Source: Victivallales bacterium
GTDB lineage: Bacteria; Verrucomicrobiota; Lentisphaeria; Victivallales; JAADHT01
Reading direction: 5' to 3'
Length of the DNA stretch: 12,766 nucleotides
Assembly (NCBI GenBank): GCA_016930955.1
Contig: JAFGFR010000109.1
Coordinates: 1 to 12,766, forward strand
Below, piece after piece: positions 1-6,618 of the stretch; position 1 is the stretch's first letter; every line of letters begins with the position of its first letter. The position numbers and the translations under genes were made by a program. The notes under the pieces were generated by a model. It was not told the DNA's origin and searched no databases. It saw only the letters and a program-made list of their open reading frames with translations.

Positions 1-31
1 AAAAAGGTGAAAAGCGAGATAATCCTAACAT

Positions 32-90
32 GTTATATACAAATATTTTACCTGTCATTTTTGAGATTTAACTGCTTCATTTAGGATAAT
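32..90. repeat. 59-bp direct repeat, copy 1
   Basis: This stretch matches 12179-12237 in the same orientation at 52 of 59 positions by hand alignment; the inner 36 bases differ at only one. It includes ACTGCTTCATTTAGG (71-85), which in the second copy is one end of a segment with 15-bp inverted ends. If copy 1 has the same design, its left partner would lie just before the window begins, so completeness cannot be judged. On the plus strand it carries a sigma70-like pair, TTGAGA (61-66) and GATAAT (85-90), 18 bases apart, pointing towards the hairpin-rich stretch. Function is unknown; a small non-autonomous mobile element or a dispersed extragenic repeat are the likely options. Confidence 0.7.
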
Positions 91-92
91 CG

Positions 93-231
93 GTGTTCGG
101 TGAAGACGGCAGGGCCGGGACGACCCTGCCCCACGAGAAAGCGGTGCCAGTCTTCGCCCTTTGGTCTTCGACACCGGAGAAACCACATCGGGGAATATAT
201 GGTCTCCTTGGAGCCACTCCGATGCCGGGCA
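93..231. other. Hairpin-rich intergenic stretch downstream of the receiver gene
   Basis: No gene is convincing here. The bases contain several inverted repeats: GGCAGGG/CCCTGCC (109-131, 9-base loop), CGGTGT/ACACCG near the two ends of the 91-175 part, and GGAG/CTCC plus CATCGG/CCGATG in the 185-230 part. GTCTTCG occurs twice within 20 bases near 149-169. ORFs cross it on both strands, but they have unlikely compositions and overlap the receiver gene, so they look fortuitous. There is no run of T after any stem, so none is a classical intrinsic terminator. It could be a structured 3' UTR, a small RNA or a dispersed repeat; the sequence alone does not decide. Confidence 0.45.
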
Positions 232-597
232 TTACTTCAGCAGGTTGACCAGGAGTGTAGTCCTGAGGTATTCGAAATCGAAGGGTTTTGTTATGTAGTC
301 CGCAGCGCCGGCAGCCATGCATTCCTTGGCAATCTTGACATCATTTCCCCCTGTGATCATTATGACAGGCATGCCTGTTGCGATCTTTTGGATGTTGCGC
401 AGGACTTCCAACCCGTCACCGTCGGGAAGCATGATATCCAGAAGCACAGCATCGAAGTTCTGTTTCCTTATCATTGCAAGCCCCTTCTCAGCGCTTGACT
501 CGACCACTGCATTGCAATCGTTGGACTCGACAAACATCTTGAGCAAGTTTAGAATCTGCTGGTCGTCGTCAATTACCAAAATGTTCTTCTTTGTCAT
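232..597 (-). CDS. Stand-alone response-regulator receiver domain protein
   Basis: A CheY-like single-domain receiver of 121 residues with no output domain. The acidic cluster VIDDD (Asp10-12) binds the metal, Asp54 in VLLDIMLPDGDG is the expected phosphorylation site, Thr82 (MITGG) is the switch residue and Lys104 (TKPF) the conserved lysine, so it should be phosphorylatable. The ATG is preceded by AGGAATTCACACA, a usable Shine-Dalgarno. It follows the degenerate HD-GYP gene by 12 bases and is the last gene of the wza-wecA-HD-GYP group, so it is probably cotranscribed with the polysaccharide genes. No histidine kinase lies in the window. It may act through protein contact, perhaps with the HD-GYP neighbour, but this is inference. 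Confidence 0.93.
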   Translation of the reverse strand: MTKKNILVIDDDQQILNLLKMFVESNDCNAVVESSAEKGLAMIRKQNFDAVLLDIMLPDGDGLEVLRNIQKIATGMPVIMITGGNDVKIAKECMAAGAADYITKPFDFEYLRTTLLVNLLK

Positions 598-609
598 TGT
601 GTGAATTCC

Positions 610-1680
610 TCAAAACAAATCTATGAATTTCTCTGTCAGAGCAGAGTCGATTACCGCTCTCCTAATATATATGTTTGGTTTCTCTCTGAGATTTAGTCTA
701 CCCGGAGACAGCTTCTCTCTGCCCTCGCCGTCGAGGACGACAAGCACCTCGGGTCTCAGGAGAGCCTGCTCGTTGACCTGGACTATTTTTGCTGTCTCGC
801 CGGAGCTGAGCTTGACGAAGGTGCCCAGAGGGTAGATGGACAGCTTGTTGAAGAACATCTTGACGATCTCCGGGCTGAAGCAGTTCCCCATGTCGTCCCT
901 GACCTTTCTCATCGCGTCAACCGGGGACAAAGCCTCGCCATAGCCCGGCTGATGTGTCAGCTTCTCAAACTCGTAGCAGAGGTGTATCAGCATCGAGTAC
1001 TGGTACATGGCTTCCCTCAGGCTTGTCTTCTGCAGTATCTGCTTGTCCTCCCTGATGAGGTTTATCAGATACTGTATAGACTCGATATGGAAGTCATCCA
1101 TCAAGATGCGTTTGACGTATTTTTCTGAATCCTGCTCCAATCGCTCGACTTCCCTGAGGTATTTTTTGTCGTTGGTATTGGTGTAGCTGTAGAGTTTCTG
1201 GTCGTCCAAATCGAGCAGTCCCAGGCGGTGGTACATTCCTGCGGCGCAGATGTATGGCAGTCGCATGTCGGGCACACCGAGGTCAAGCGCGATCTTGAGC
1301 GAGTATATCAAAACATTGACCCCATGGATGACGATTGTCGGGAAAACATTCTGGCCGGTGTTCTGCATGATGAAGGAATATGGCGCGTTTGCGAGGCTGA
1401 GCAGCATTCTCTCATCCTCCTTGACAAAGCAGACCATTTGGTCTATGAGGTTTTTGAGATGGTTGCCGTCAACCTTGGCATCGGATTCCTTGAGCTTCAG
1501 GCATACCGACTGGAAAGCAGACAACAGAGAGAAGTATGCCGCTTTGTGAGCGCTTCTTGCCTCGTTTTCCGGCGAGGTGGCCTGCTCCTCCGAGAACGGA
1601 GGGGCAAACTTGAAGAATTCGTCACTGGCTATTTCACTCGTCTGCATGTGCAAGTCTTCTTTTTTTTGCAGCAAATCCAT
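610..1680 (-). CDS. Degenerate HD-GYP-like domain protein, metal ligands lost
   Basis: About 356 residues. The middle and C-terminus resemble the HD-GYP class of cyclic-di-GMP phosphodiesterases. His119 starts the first HD helix (IHGVNVLIYSL). AAGMYHRLGLLDL (about 146-158) replaces the usual HDIGKI motif, so the HD aspartate is Arg152. No GYP motif is evident; only HQPGYGEALSPVDAMRKV (about 243-260) matches the region after it. The C-terminal YPLGTFVKLSSGE followed by a small beta domain is typical of the family. The metal-binding residues are mostly gone, so enzyme activity is doubtful and a binding or scaffold role is more likely. The ATG at 1680 lies 2 bases after the wecA-like stop; an ATG at 1647 is an alternative. 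The N-terminal 100 residues are not recognised. Confidence 0.8.
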   Translation of the reverse strand: MDLLQKKEDLHMQTSEIASDEFFKFAPPFSEEQATSPENEARSAHKAAYFSLLSAFQSVCLKLKESDAKVDGNHLKNLIDQMVCFVKEDERMLLSLANAPYSFIMQNTGQNVFPTIVIHGVNVLIYSLKIALDLGVPDMRLPYICAAGMYHRLGLLDLDDQKLYSYTNTNDKKYLREVERLEQDSEKYVKRILMDDFHIESIQYLINLIREDKQILQKTSLREAMYQYSMLIHLCYEFEKLTHQPGYGEALSPVDAMRKVRDDMGNCFSPEIVKMFFNKLSIYPLGTFVKLSSGETAKIVQVNEQALLRPEVLVVLDGEGREKLSPGRLNLREKPNIYIRRAVIDSALTEKFIDLF

Positions 1681-1682
1681 GT

Positions 1683-2768
1683 TCAGCTCTGTCTGGCTTT
1701 GGCAATCGAAACCACTTCCATTGCATAGCACAAGGTTACAAATATCATGATTATTTGAATAAGCAAGAGGGTGGACTCTAAATAATTGGCATGCCTTATG
1801 GTGAGCGATGAGATGGAGACTGTTGCCGCGATGAAGCAAATGAGTGCTGCAGCGGAAGGAGCGGGGAAGCCAAGGTCCATGAGCCTATGGCCGATGTGGT
1901 CCTTGCCGCAATATCTAATTGACTCGGATATGCTCGATGTCGTGCCGGCTATCCTGCGTGACACGATGACATATACAAGATCGAAAATTGGCACGCTCAA
2001 CACGGCCACAGGGATGATTGCCGCCTTAACCGGGTTGGAGGACCATCCCCCGAATATCCCGATGGTGGCGAGGCTGAACCCCAGGAAGAAGCTCCCGCTG
2101 TCGCCCATGAAGACACGTGCCGGATGGACGTTGTAGCACAGGAACCCGGCCAGACTGCCGATAAGGGCAAGCGATATCAGAGCCCACTGTGTCTGCCCTG
2201 TCTGCAATGATACGGCAAAGTATGTCAGCGAGGCCACGATGGAGACCCCGCCTGCCAGCGAGTCCATGTGGTCCAGGGCATTCATGGCGCTGGTGACACC
2301 GACGATCCAAAGCGTTGTCAAAACCAGGTTAAGTGAGGTGTTGAGGATTTCGTTGTCGATTCCAATGAGTGAGTCGATGGGCATATTGGTGATGACGCCG
2401 AACCGCCAGATGAGCAGGGTCAGCGCGACCAGTGCGACGAGCTTGAGGATGGCGGGCACATGCCAGATGTCGTCTGCGCAACCGATCAGCAGTGCTATTC
2501 CGCCGCCGAGCAATATGCCTATCAACGGCTCCGGGTCACTTATCTTTCCAAACAATGAGAACACGACAAGAGGAACCGCGAAGGCGGCATAGATCGCTAC
2601 TCCGCCCATCCTCGGCACAGGCTTCTTGTGGATTTTCCTTTCGTCAGGGATATCCATTATGTTAAATTTGAGCAGTGCCAGAATGGCAGCGGGTGTCATT
2701 GCCAACGAGGCGAGGAAAGCCGACACAAGCGTCATCGAGTAAAGTGAAAAATCGTACTGGAGCTGCAT
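1683..2768 (-). CDS. MraY/WecA-family undecaprenyl-phosphate sugar-1-phosphate transferase
   Basis: A polytopic inner-membrane enzyme of 361 residues with roughly ten or eleven hydrophobic segments, predicted to move a sugar-1-phosphate from a UDP-sugar to undecaprenyl phosphate, the first step of many surface polysaccharides. Family motifs in order: MDIPDERKIHKKPVPRMGG (38-56), the Asp pair in GCADD (99-100), DHMDSLAGG (166-174, the DNMDGL-type cytoplasmic loop), ARVFMGDSGS (217-226), Asp263, and DHIGHRL (290-296). The loop glycine after the second Asp is Ser170, a mild deviation. It resembles WecA/TagO/WbpL more than MraY because the MraY-specific loops are missing. It follows the wza-like gene by 32 bases and its stop nearly touches the HD-GYP start. 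The donor sugar cannot be read from sequence. Confidence 0.92.
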   Translation of the reverse strand: MQLQYDFSLYSMTLVSAFLASLAMTPAAILALLKFNIMDIPDERKIHKKPVPRMGGVAIYAAFAVPLVVFSLFGKISDPEPLIGILLGGGIALLIGCADDIWHVPAILKLVALVALTLLIWRFGVITNMPIDSLIGIDNEILNTSLNLVLTTLWIVGVTSAMNALDHMDSLAGGVSIVASLTYFAVSLQTGQTQWALISLALIGSLAGFLCYNVHPARVFMGDSGSFFLGFSLATIGIFGGWSSNPVKAAIIPVAVLSVPIFDLVYVIVSRRIAGTTSSISESIRYCGKDHIGHRLMDLGFPAPSAAALICFIAATVSISSLTIRHANYLESTLLLIQIIMIFVTLCYAMEVVSIAKARQS

Positions 2769-2800
2769 GGATTGTATCCGTGTGTTGCAGTTCGTTGTTT

Positions 2801-3910
2801 CTAGTCGTTCCTGTTGAGCTTCGGGAAGAGGACTGCTTCCCGGATCTGATACACCTTAAGTATGACATCAAGCATGTCCGTGATGTATTTGGCATATCTG
2901 GCGTATTCGCTGATTCCCTGCTCGGGCACGAAGATGATGTCCCCGCCCTCGAGGATGATATTTCTTATGTCTCTGCCGTAGAGCAGGTCGTTGACGTTAA
3001 CCTCGATGTATTTCGTGTCCTCCTCTGAGGGTCTTAGTATGACGACCCTGGACATGTATGCGTTGGTCGAGAACCCTCCGCTCATGGCCAGAGCCTCCAC
3101 AAGGGAGATATCTCTGGTATAAGGTATTATTTTTGGCGCTGAGACCTCTCCCATGATGGTGATGTTCGAGTCCTCTGCATTTGCGATGTACAGGAAGTCG
3201 CCTGGCTGGAGCCTGATGTTGTGCAACATATCCCCGAGCTGCAGCAGACGATAGAAGTCGACGTCAACGATCTTTCCATTTCTGGAGAGGTATGATGCCT
3301 TGAGGTTGGCCGTAGTCCTTGACCCGAACTCTGTCTGGGTGTATAGCAGCCCACCGGCGGCTGCGATGATGTCAAGCACTCTGTCGCCTTTATTCCACGC
3401 ATAGTTCCCCGGGCTCTTGAGAGCGCCGAGTATTGAAACGCGCTTTTCCTCATCGGAAGGGATTTGGATGCGTCTGGAGAGCACGCTGACGTACGGTGAC
3501 ACAAAATACTCATCGAGGACTCTGGTTAAATCGTCCTTAAGCTCCTGAATTGTTTTACCCTTGGCCTGGATTGACCCGACAAGCAGGTAGGTTATTGTGC
3601 CGTCGGGGATAACGTCTACCTCTCTGGTCATTTCGGGTTCGTCGAGGATTGAAATCTCTAGAGTGTCGCCGACATTTATTTGGTATGGAGGCGGGGGCGA
3701 GTCATCCTTGACAGAGTCGTCGTCATCATGATCGTCTCTCTCGTTCAGGACATCGGGATATTTGATCAGGAGATTGGATGGTTCTGCGACTTCTACTGGT
3801 GTCGCGGGCTCCTGAGCCTCCTCGATTTGTAGCCCGTCATCTTTGGTGTGTGTACAGGAGGCAAGCGCAGCAAGAGCCAATATAAAAATTAGGCAGCGAT
3901 TCTTGAACAT
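2801..3910 (-). CDS. Wza-type polysaccharide biosynthesis/export lipoprotein (SLBB repeats)
   Basis: Predicted outer-membrane polysaccharide export protein of 369 residues. Residues 1-18 form a lipoprotein signal with lipobox LASC (Cys19). A Pro/Glu-rich then strongly acidic linker follows (about 27-72, including DDHDDDD). The Poly_export domain starts at YQINVGDTLEISILDEPEMT (76-95), followed by an SLBB domain (about 158-240, VSILGALKSPGNY) and a second one (about 250-330, ITIMGEVSAPK). The last 35 residues could form the amphipathic helix that makes the outer-membrane pore in Wza. The start has AGGA five bases upstream. It heads a group with the wecA-like, HD-GYP and receiver genes; the gap before it (3911-4041) has no clear terminator or promoter. 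No Wzc-type kinase or polymerase is in the window. Confidence 0.92.
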   Translation of the reverse strand: MFKNRCLIFILALAALASCTHTKDDGLQIEEAQEPATPVEVAEPSNLLIKYPDVLNERDDHDDDDSVKDDSPPPPYQINVGDTLEISILDEPEMTREVDVIPDGTITYLLVGSIQAKGKTIQELKDDLTRVLDEYFVSPYVSVLSRRIQIPSDEEKRVSILGALKSPGNYAWNKGDRVLDIIAAAGGLLYTQTEFGSRTTANLKASYLSRNGKIVDVDFYRLLQLGDMLHNIRLQPGDFLYIANAEDSNITIMGEVSAPKIIPYTRDISLVEALAMSGGFSTNAYMSRVVILRPSEEDTKYIEVNVNDLLYGRDIRNIILEGGDIIFVPEQGISEYARYAKYITDMLDVILKVYQIREAVLFPKLNRND

Positions 3911-4041
3911 ACTATCCTAAACGTATCTCCAAATCGTCGTTTCACGGCCATCCTGGCGATGCGCCTGCCTTAAAAACGCAAGAGCAATCACCCACGCAAC
4001 AGGGAATTTAACACAAATTGTACGGGATTCAAGTGTGGAAA

Positions 4042-4998
4042 TCAATTACTGCCGAAAAAAGTGAAGACTTTTGAAAGCATGGATTTTCTGTATGGTATGG
4101 AGATTTGCTTGCCAGAGATGGAAGCGAGGAGGTCAGATGCGACCACATTCATGTCCCTGTACCGTGTTTCGAGGTCTCTGCTAAGGAGTTTGAGGATTAT
4201 AGCCTCGATTTTTGCATTTATTGCGGAGTTCTTTTTTGAGGGTCTGACTATTTTCCCTTCGGTGACTACATGAATCATCTCTGTTATGTTTCTGGGGTGT
4301 TCACGGTAGGGCATGGAATTTGTGAGCAGCTCGTACAGGAGCACCCCGAAGCTATAGGAGTCGTTGGTCACCGCCGGTATCTGTCCCGAGGCCTGCTCGG
4401 GGGACATGTAGTAAGGCGTGCCCTGGGGCATCCCTGAAAAAGGCTTCGAGGGACGGGAGACAAAAAGATAGAAGTCATTGAGGTATGGCACGTTATCTTT
4501 GTCCAGCAGCACGTTGCTGGGTTTGAGGTCATTATGCACAATGCCTTTTGAGTGTATGTCAGCGAGGGTTTTTGCTATTTCTGCTCCGATGCGGACTTTA
4601 TCTTTGATGGACAGGTTGTTTTTCGCCAGGACCGCTTCGAGAGTGCCACCTTTGAACAATTCCATCAAAATGTAGTAGAAGTTCTCGATTTTTCCTGCGG
4701 AGATTACTTTGACGACTCGTGTGGTCTCAGATATTGACCGTGTTTTCAGTGCTGCCGTGATGATATTCTCGAATGTGTCTGGCTCGATCATTGGGCTGCC
4801 CTGCATGAGTTTGACAGCCAATGGGGTGCCGTTTTTGTCGGCGCACTCGTATACGGTGCCGAGGCTTCCCTTGCCGATTGTCCGGACAAGTTCGAGTCCG
4901 CCCTCGATACCGGAGAGGAGCGCCGCGACAATGGCGTTCTCCTCCATGTCGTTTTGGTTCATGGATTTTTCGGCTGGATTCCTGCTATCTGCTGTCAC
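4042..4998 (-). CDS. Eukaryotic-like Ser/Thr protein kinase, non-RD, with DFY in place of DFG
   Basis: A cytoplasmic Hanks-type kinase of 318 residues, essentially one catalytic domain. Seen in order: glycine loop GKGSLGTVY (42-50), ATP-anchoring Lys63 (AVKL), catalytic loop VHNDLKPSN (154-162) with Asp157, Lys159 and Asn162, metal-binding Asp175 in NDFYLF, TPYYMSPEQ (194-202) for the APE motif, and YSFGVLLYELL (215-225). Two departures: HRD is HND, so it is a non-RD kinase, and DFG is DFY. The key catalytic residues remain, so activity is plausible. No transmembrane or sensor domain is seen. The chosen start is GTG at 4998, with AGGGGG just upstream; an ATG at 4962 is possible. It lies 27 bases after the yhcH-like stop and is followed by the export genes. 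Confidence 0.92.
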   Translation of the reverse strand: MTADSRNPAEKSMNQNDMEENAIVAALLSGIEGGLELVRTIGKGSLGTVYECADKNGTPLAVKLMQGSPMIEPDTFENIITAALKTRSISETTRVVKVISAGKIENFYYILMELFKGGTLEAVLAKNNLSIKDKVRIGAEIAKTLADIHSKGIVHNDLKPSNVLLDKDNVPYLNDFYLFVSRPSKPFSGMPQGTPYYMSPEQASGQIPAVTNDSYSFGVLLYELLTNSMPYREHPRNITEMIHVVTEGKIVRPSKKNSAINAKIEAIILKLLSRDLETRYRDMNVVASDLLASISGKQISIPYRKSMLSKVFTFFGSN

Positions 4999-5025
4999 GC
5001 CGCCCCCTGATGATTTTTTGTTTAT

Positions 5026-5472
5026 TCATTTTCGGCATCTTATCTTGACGACCACTTTTGTAACAGCGCCTGTCCCGGCGAGCGGGGCGTGCGCGTCATG
5101 CGGGAAGAAGACAGAGAAGTACCCGGGATTCGTGTCAAACCACAACTCGGGAACCCCATGGAAGAATTCGATGTCCTTATCCTTGTCGTAGCCCTGACCT
5201 GAGAGATTATCAACTGCTGCCCATCCGATTGTGTCCGTGCCGGCAACCTGAAACTGTATGTCTATGTACTCCGAGTGGGATTCAAGTCTGGCCGCATGCC
5301 TGCCGCGTCCTTCGGTTTTCGCGACAATGGCAAAGAGATTGTCGGTGTTTATATCTATCCTTCCCGGCTCGACTCTGGAGACGTCAAGGGACTCAAGAAA
5401 GGCAAAGGCCTTGTCGAACCCGGGATACATCGCGACGTAAATCTGATGGTTCCCCATCTTGTCTATAATCAT
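5026..5472 (-). CDS. YhcH/YjgK/YiaL-family cupin-like protein
   Basis: A compact protein of 148 residues matching the YhcH/YjgK/YiaL family (DUF386, beta-sandwich fold). Signature residues are ESHSEYIDIQ (64-73) and FFPHDAHAP (122-130), which include the His/Glu/Asp side chains expected at the metal or sugar site; length is normal. Family members sit beside sialic acid, aldose or biofilm genes and some open or epimerise sugars (NanQ-type) or act in biofilms (TabA); which applies here is unknown. GAAAGG lies seven bases before the ATG. It starts 67 bases after the LysM lipoprotein gene and precedes the kinase by 27 bases, so the last two may share a transcript. The gap upstream carries a decayed copy of a palindromic repeat. 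Confidence 0.9.
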   Translation of the reverse strand: MIIDKMGNHQIYVAMYPGFDKAFAFLESLDVSRVEPGRIDINTDNLFAIVAKTEGRGRHAARLESHSEYIDIQFQVAGTDTIGWAAVDNLSGQGYDKDKDIEFFHGVPELWFDTNPGYFSVFFPHDAHAPLAGTGAVTKVVVKIRCRK

Positions 5473-5496
5473 AACACGCCTTTCATTGAAGAGTTA

Positions 5497-5534
5497 GAGC
5501 CAATCGCAAGATTCCGCGTGAATCTCGTTGGTCG
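5497..5534. repeat. Decayed partial copy of the GAGCCA palindromic repeat
   Basis: By eye, about 27 of these 38 bases match the left part of the element at 12058-12095, including GAGCCA at the start and the unbroken TCCGCGTGAA. It fills most of the gap between the yhcH-like and LysM genes and stops just before the LysM stop codon. The matching right arm is not clear. Such a match could arise by chance only with difficulty, given that two shared blocks lie at identical spacing, but an alignment score is needed. Confidence 0.45.
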
Positions 5535-5539
5535 GCAGA

Positions 5540-6118
5540 CTAGTTCTTAGGGATATAAAGCTTCTGCCCGATAAATATCACATCGCCTTTCAGGTTGTTT
5601 ACTTTCTTGATGTCCTCCACACTCACCTTATATGCCCTGGCAATGGCACCGAGGGTGGCTCCCGGCTGCACGGTGTATTCGTAGAAGCTTCCTTTCATGG
5701 CCGGTTTGCCCTCCTGGGTCTGTGAGGGCTGCTGGCTCTGGACGGAAACGGTGCTTACAGCGGAGCTGATTTGCCTGGCGACCTCCTGGGTGAGCTTCTC
5801 CATTTCCGCCTGCCGCGCGGCCTTTTCGGCATTAAGAGCCCCCTGAAGCACAGCCATGGAGTTCTCCATCTCGGCGGACTGCCTCTTCAACACGGCATTC
5901 TCGGCTGAGAGCTCACTGCATTTCCTGACAAGTTGGTTGTTGCTTTCGGCGAGATGCTTGATGCTGAATGCCAACTCTGATATACGTTCGTCATGGCTGC
6001 GCAGCACGTTGTTGATGTTTGACGAGGCGCTCGACGATGCCGGCGACGGCTGGATCATCCCCCTGCAAGCCCCTACAGCCAACGTCAGGGCCAGGAGCCA
6101 GAATAATTTCACGTGCAT
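5540..6118 (-). CDS. LysM-domain lipoprotein with coiled coil
   Basis: A predicted cell-envelope protein of 192 residues. The N-terminus is a lipoprotein signal ending in AVGAC (Cys18), followed by a Ser-rich linker, a long coiled coil with heptad-like Leu/Ala (about 40-118), a Gln/Ser/Thr-rich hinge (about 120-140), and one C-terminal LysM domain from YTVQPGATLGAIARAY to GQKLYIP (about 148-190). LysM domains bind N-acetylglucosamine polymers such as peptidoglycan, so it may anchor a membrane to the cell wall. Residue 2 after the Cys is not Asp, so outer-membrane sorting is possible. The ATG is 3 bases after the STAS stop, and AGGGGA inside that gene's end serves as Shine-Dalgarno. Functional partner unknown. 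Confidence 0.88.
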   Translation of the reverse strand: MHVKLFWLLALTLAVGACRGMIQPSPASSSASSNINNVLRSHDERISELAFSIKHLAESNNQLVRKCSELSAENAVLKRQSAEMENSMAVLQGALNAEKAARQAEMEKLTQEVARQISSAVSTVSVQSQQPSQTQEGKPAMKGSFYEYTVQPGATLGAIARAYKVSVEDIKKVNNLKGDVIFIGQKLYIPKN

Positions 6119-6121
6119 TTT

Positions 6122-6613
6122 CTAATCCCCTTTTTTCATGTCCTTCTCGACTTGCTCGACAACGTCCTTGAATTTCTCGACATTGCCCACATCGGTTTCC
6201 ATCAGAGTCTTATGCGCCTCGAGGACAGTCTCTGTCTGCTCGCCCAAGCCTGCGTCCCTTCTGCCGAGGCGTTTCCATTGTCTGGTGTCATGTCCGGAGT
6301 CGTCCTTATAGGTGAAGAGTTTTCCCAGCCCGAGACCGTTGAGCAACTTTTTCGAGGACTCCGAGGAGTTGACTATACTCACCTTCCTGTTGTTCTTCTT
6401 CCCCCTTAACGCGATCATGGCGAGGATGCCCATGAAAGTGCTGTCCATACCCAAGCATTGCGACAAATTGACCATGACATCCTTGTTTTCGTTCTCGATG
6501 CGATTTGCGAGGCTCCGCATGCTTGGGCCGAGCGAGAACGTGGCACGGCCGGAGACTTTCACGTCGAAACTTGTTTCCCCGACAGAAATAGACAATGTTG
6601 CGTCGCCCGGCAT
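6122..6613 (-). CDS. STAS-domain protein (anti-anti-sigma-like) with C-terminal helical extension
   Basis: A protein of 163 residues whose first 100 form a STAS domain like SpoIIAA/RsbV. The core loop NLSQCLGMDSTFMGILAM (49-66) carries Asp57-Ser58, where SpoIIAA-type proteins are phosphorylated by an anti-sigma kinase; the rest (RKVSIVNSSESSKKLLNGLGL) is also typical. Residues 101-163 are a charged, probably helical tail not usual in single-domain anti-anti-sigma factors. The start at 6613 was chosen because AAGGTG stands eight bases upstream and only 5 bases separate it from the alaS stop; a longer in-frame reading would overlap alaS by over 100 bases. Its partner could be an anti-sigma kinase elsewhere; whether the nearby Ser/Thr kinase acts on it is speculation. 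Confidence 0.85.
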   Translation of the reverse strand: MPGDATLSISVGETSFDVKVSGRATFSLGPSMRSLANRIENENKDVMVNLSQCLGMDSTFMGILAMIALRGKKNNRKVSIVNSSESSKKLLNGLGLGKLFTYKDDSGHDTRQWKRLGRRDAGLGEQTETVLEAHKTLMETDVGNVEKFKDVVEQVEKDMKKGD

Positions 6614-6618
6614 TGTAG

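Noticed and set aside
93..231. T-box riboswitch because of TGGCACCGC on the minus strand
   Set aside because: Only part of the T-box consensus is present, with no Stem I, no antiterminator partner and no following terminator with a T-run.
77..322. Minus-strand open frame of 81 codons overlapping the receiver gene's end
   Set aside because: It overlaps about 90 bases of the receiver gene in another frame, has no clear ribosome site and reads through inverted repeats.
100..498. Plus-strand open frame of 132 codons at the left edge
   Set aside because: It runs antisense through the well-supported receiver gene and through the hairpin-rich gap; composition is Arg/Cys/Pro-rich as in fortuitous frames.
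3911..4041. Promoter or terminator between the kinase and wza-like genes
   Set aside because: A TTGAAT/TTAAAT pair has only a 15-base spacer and the GGCG/CGCC stem has no T-run, so neither could be supported.
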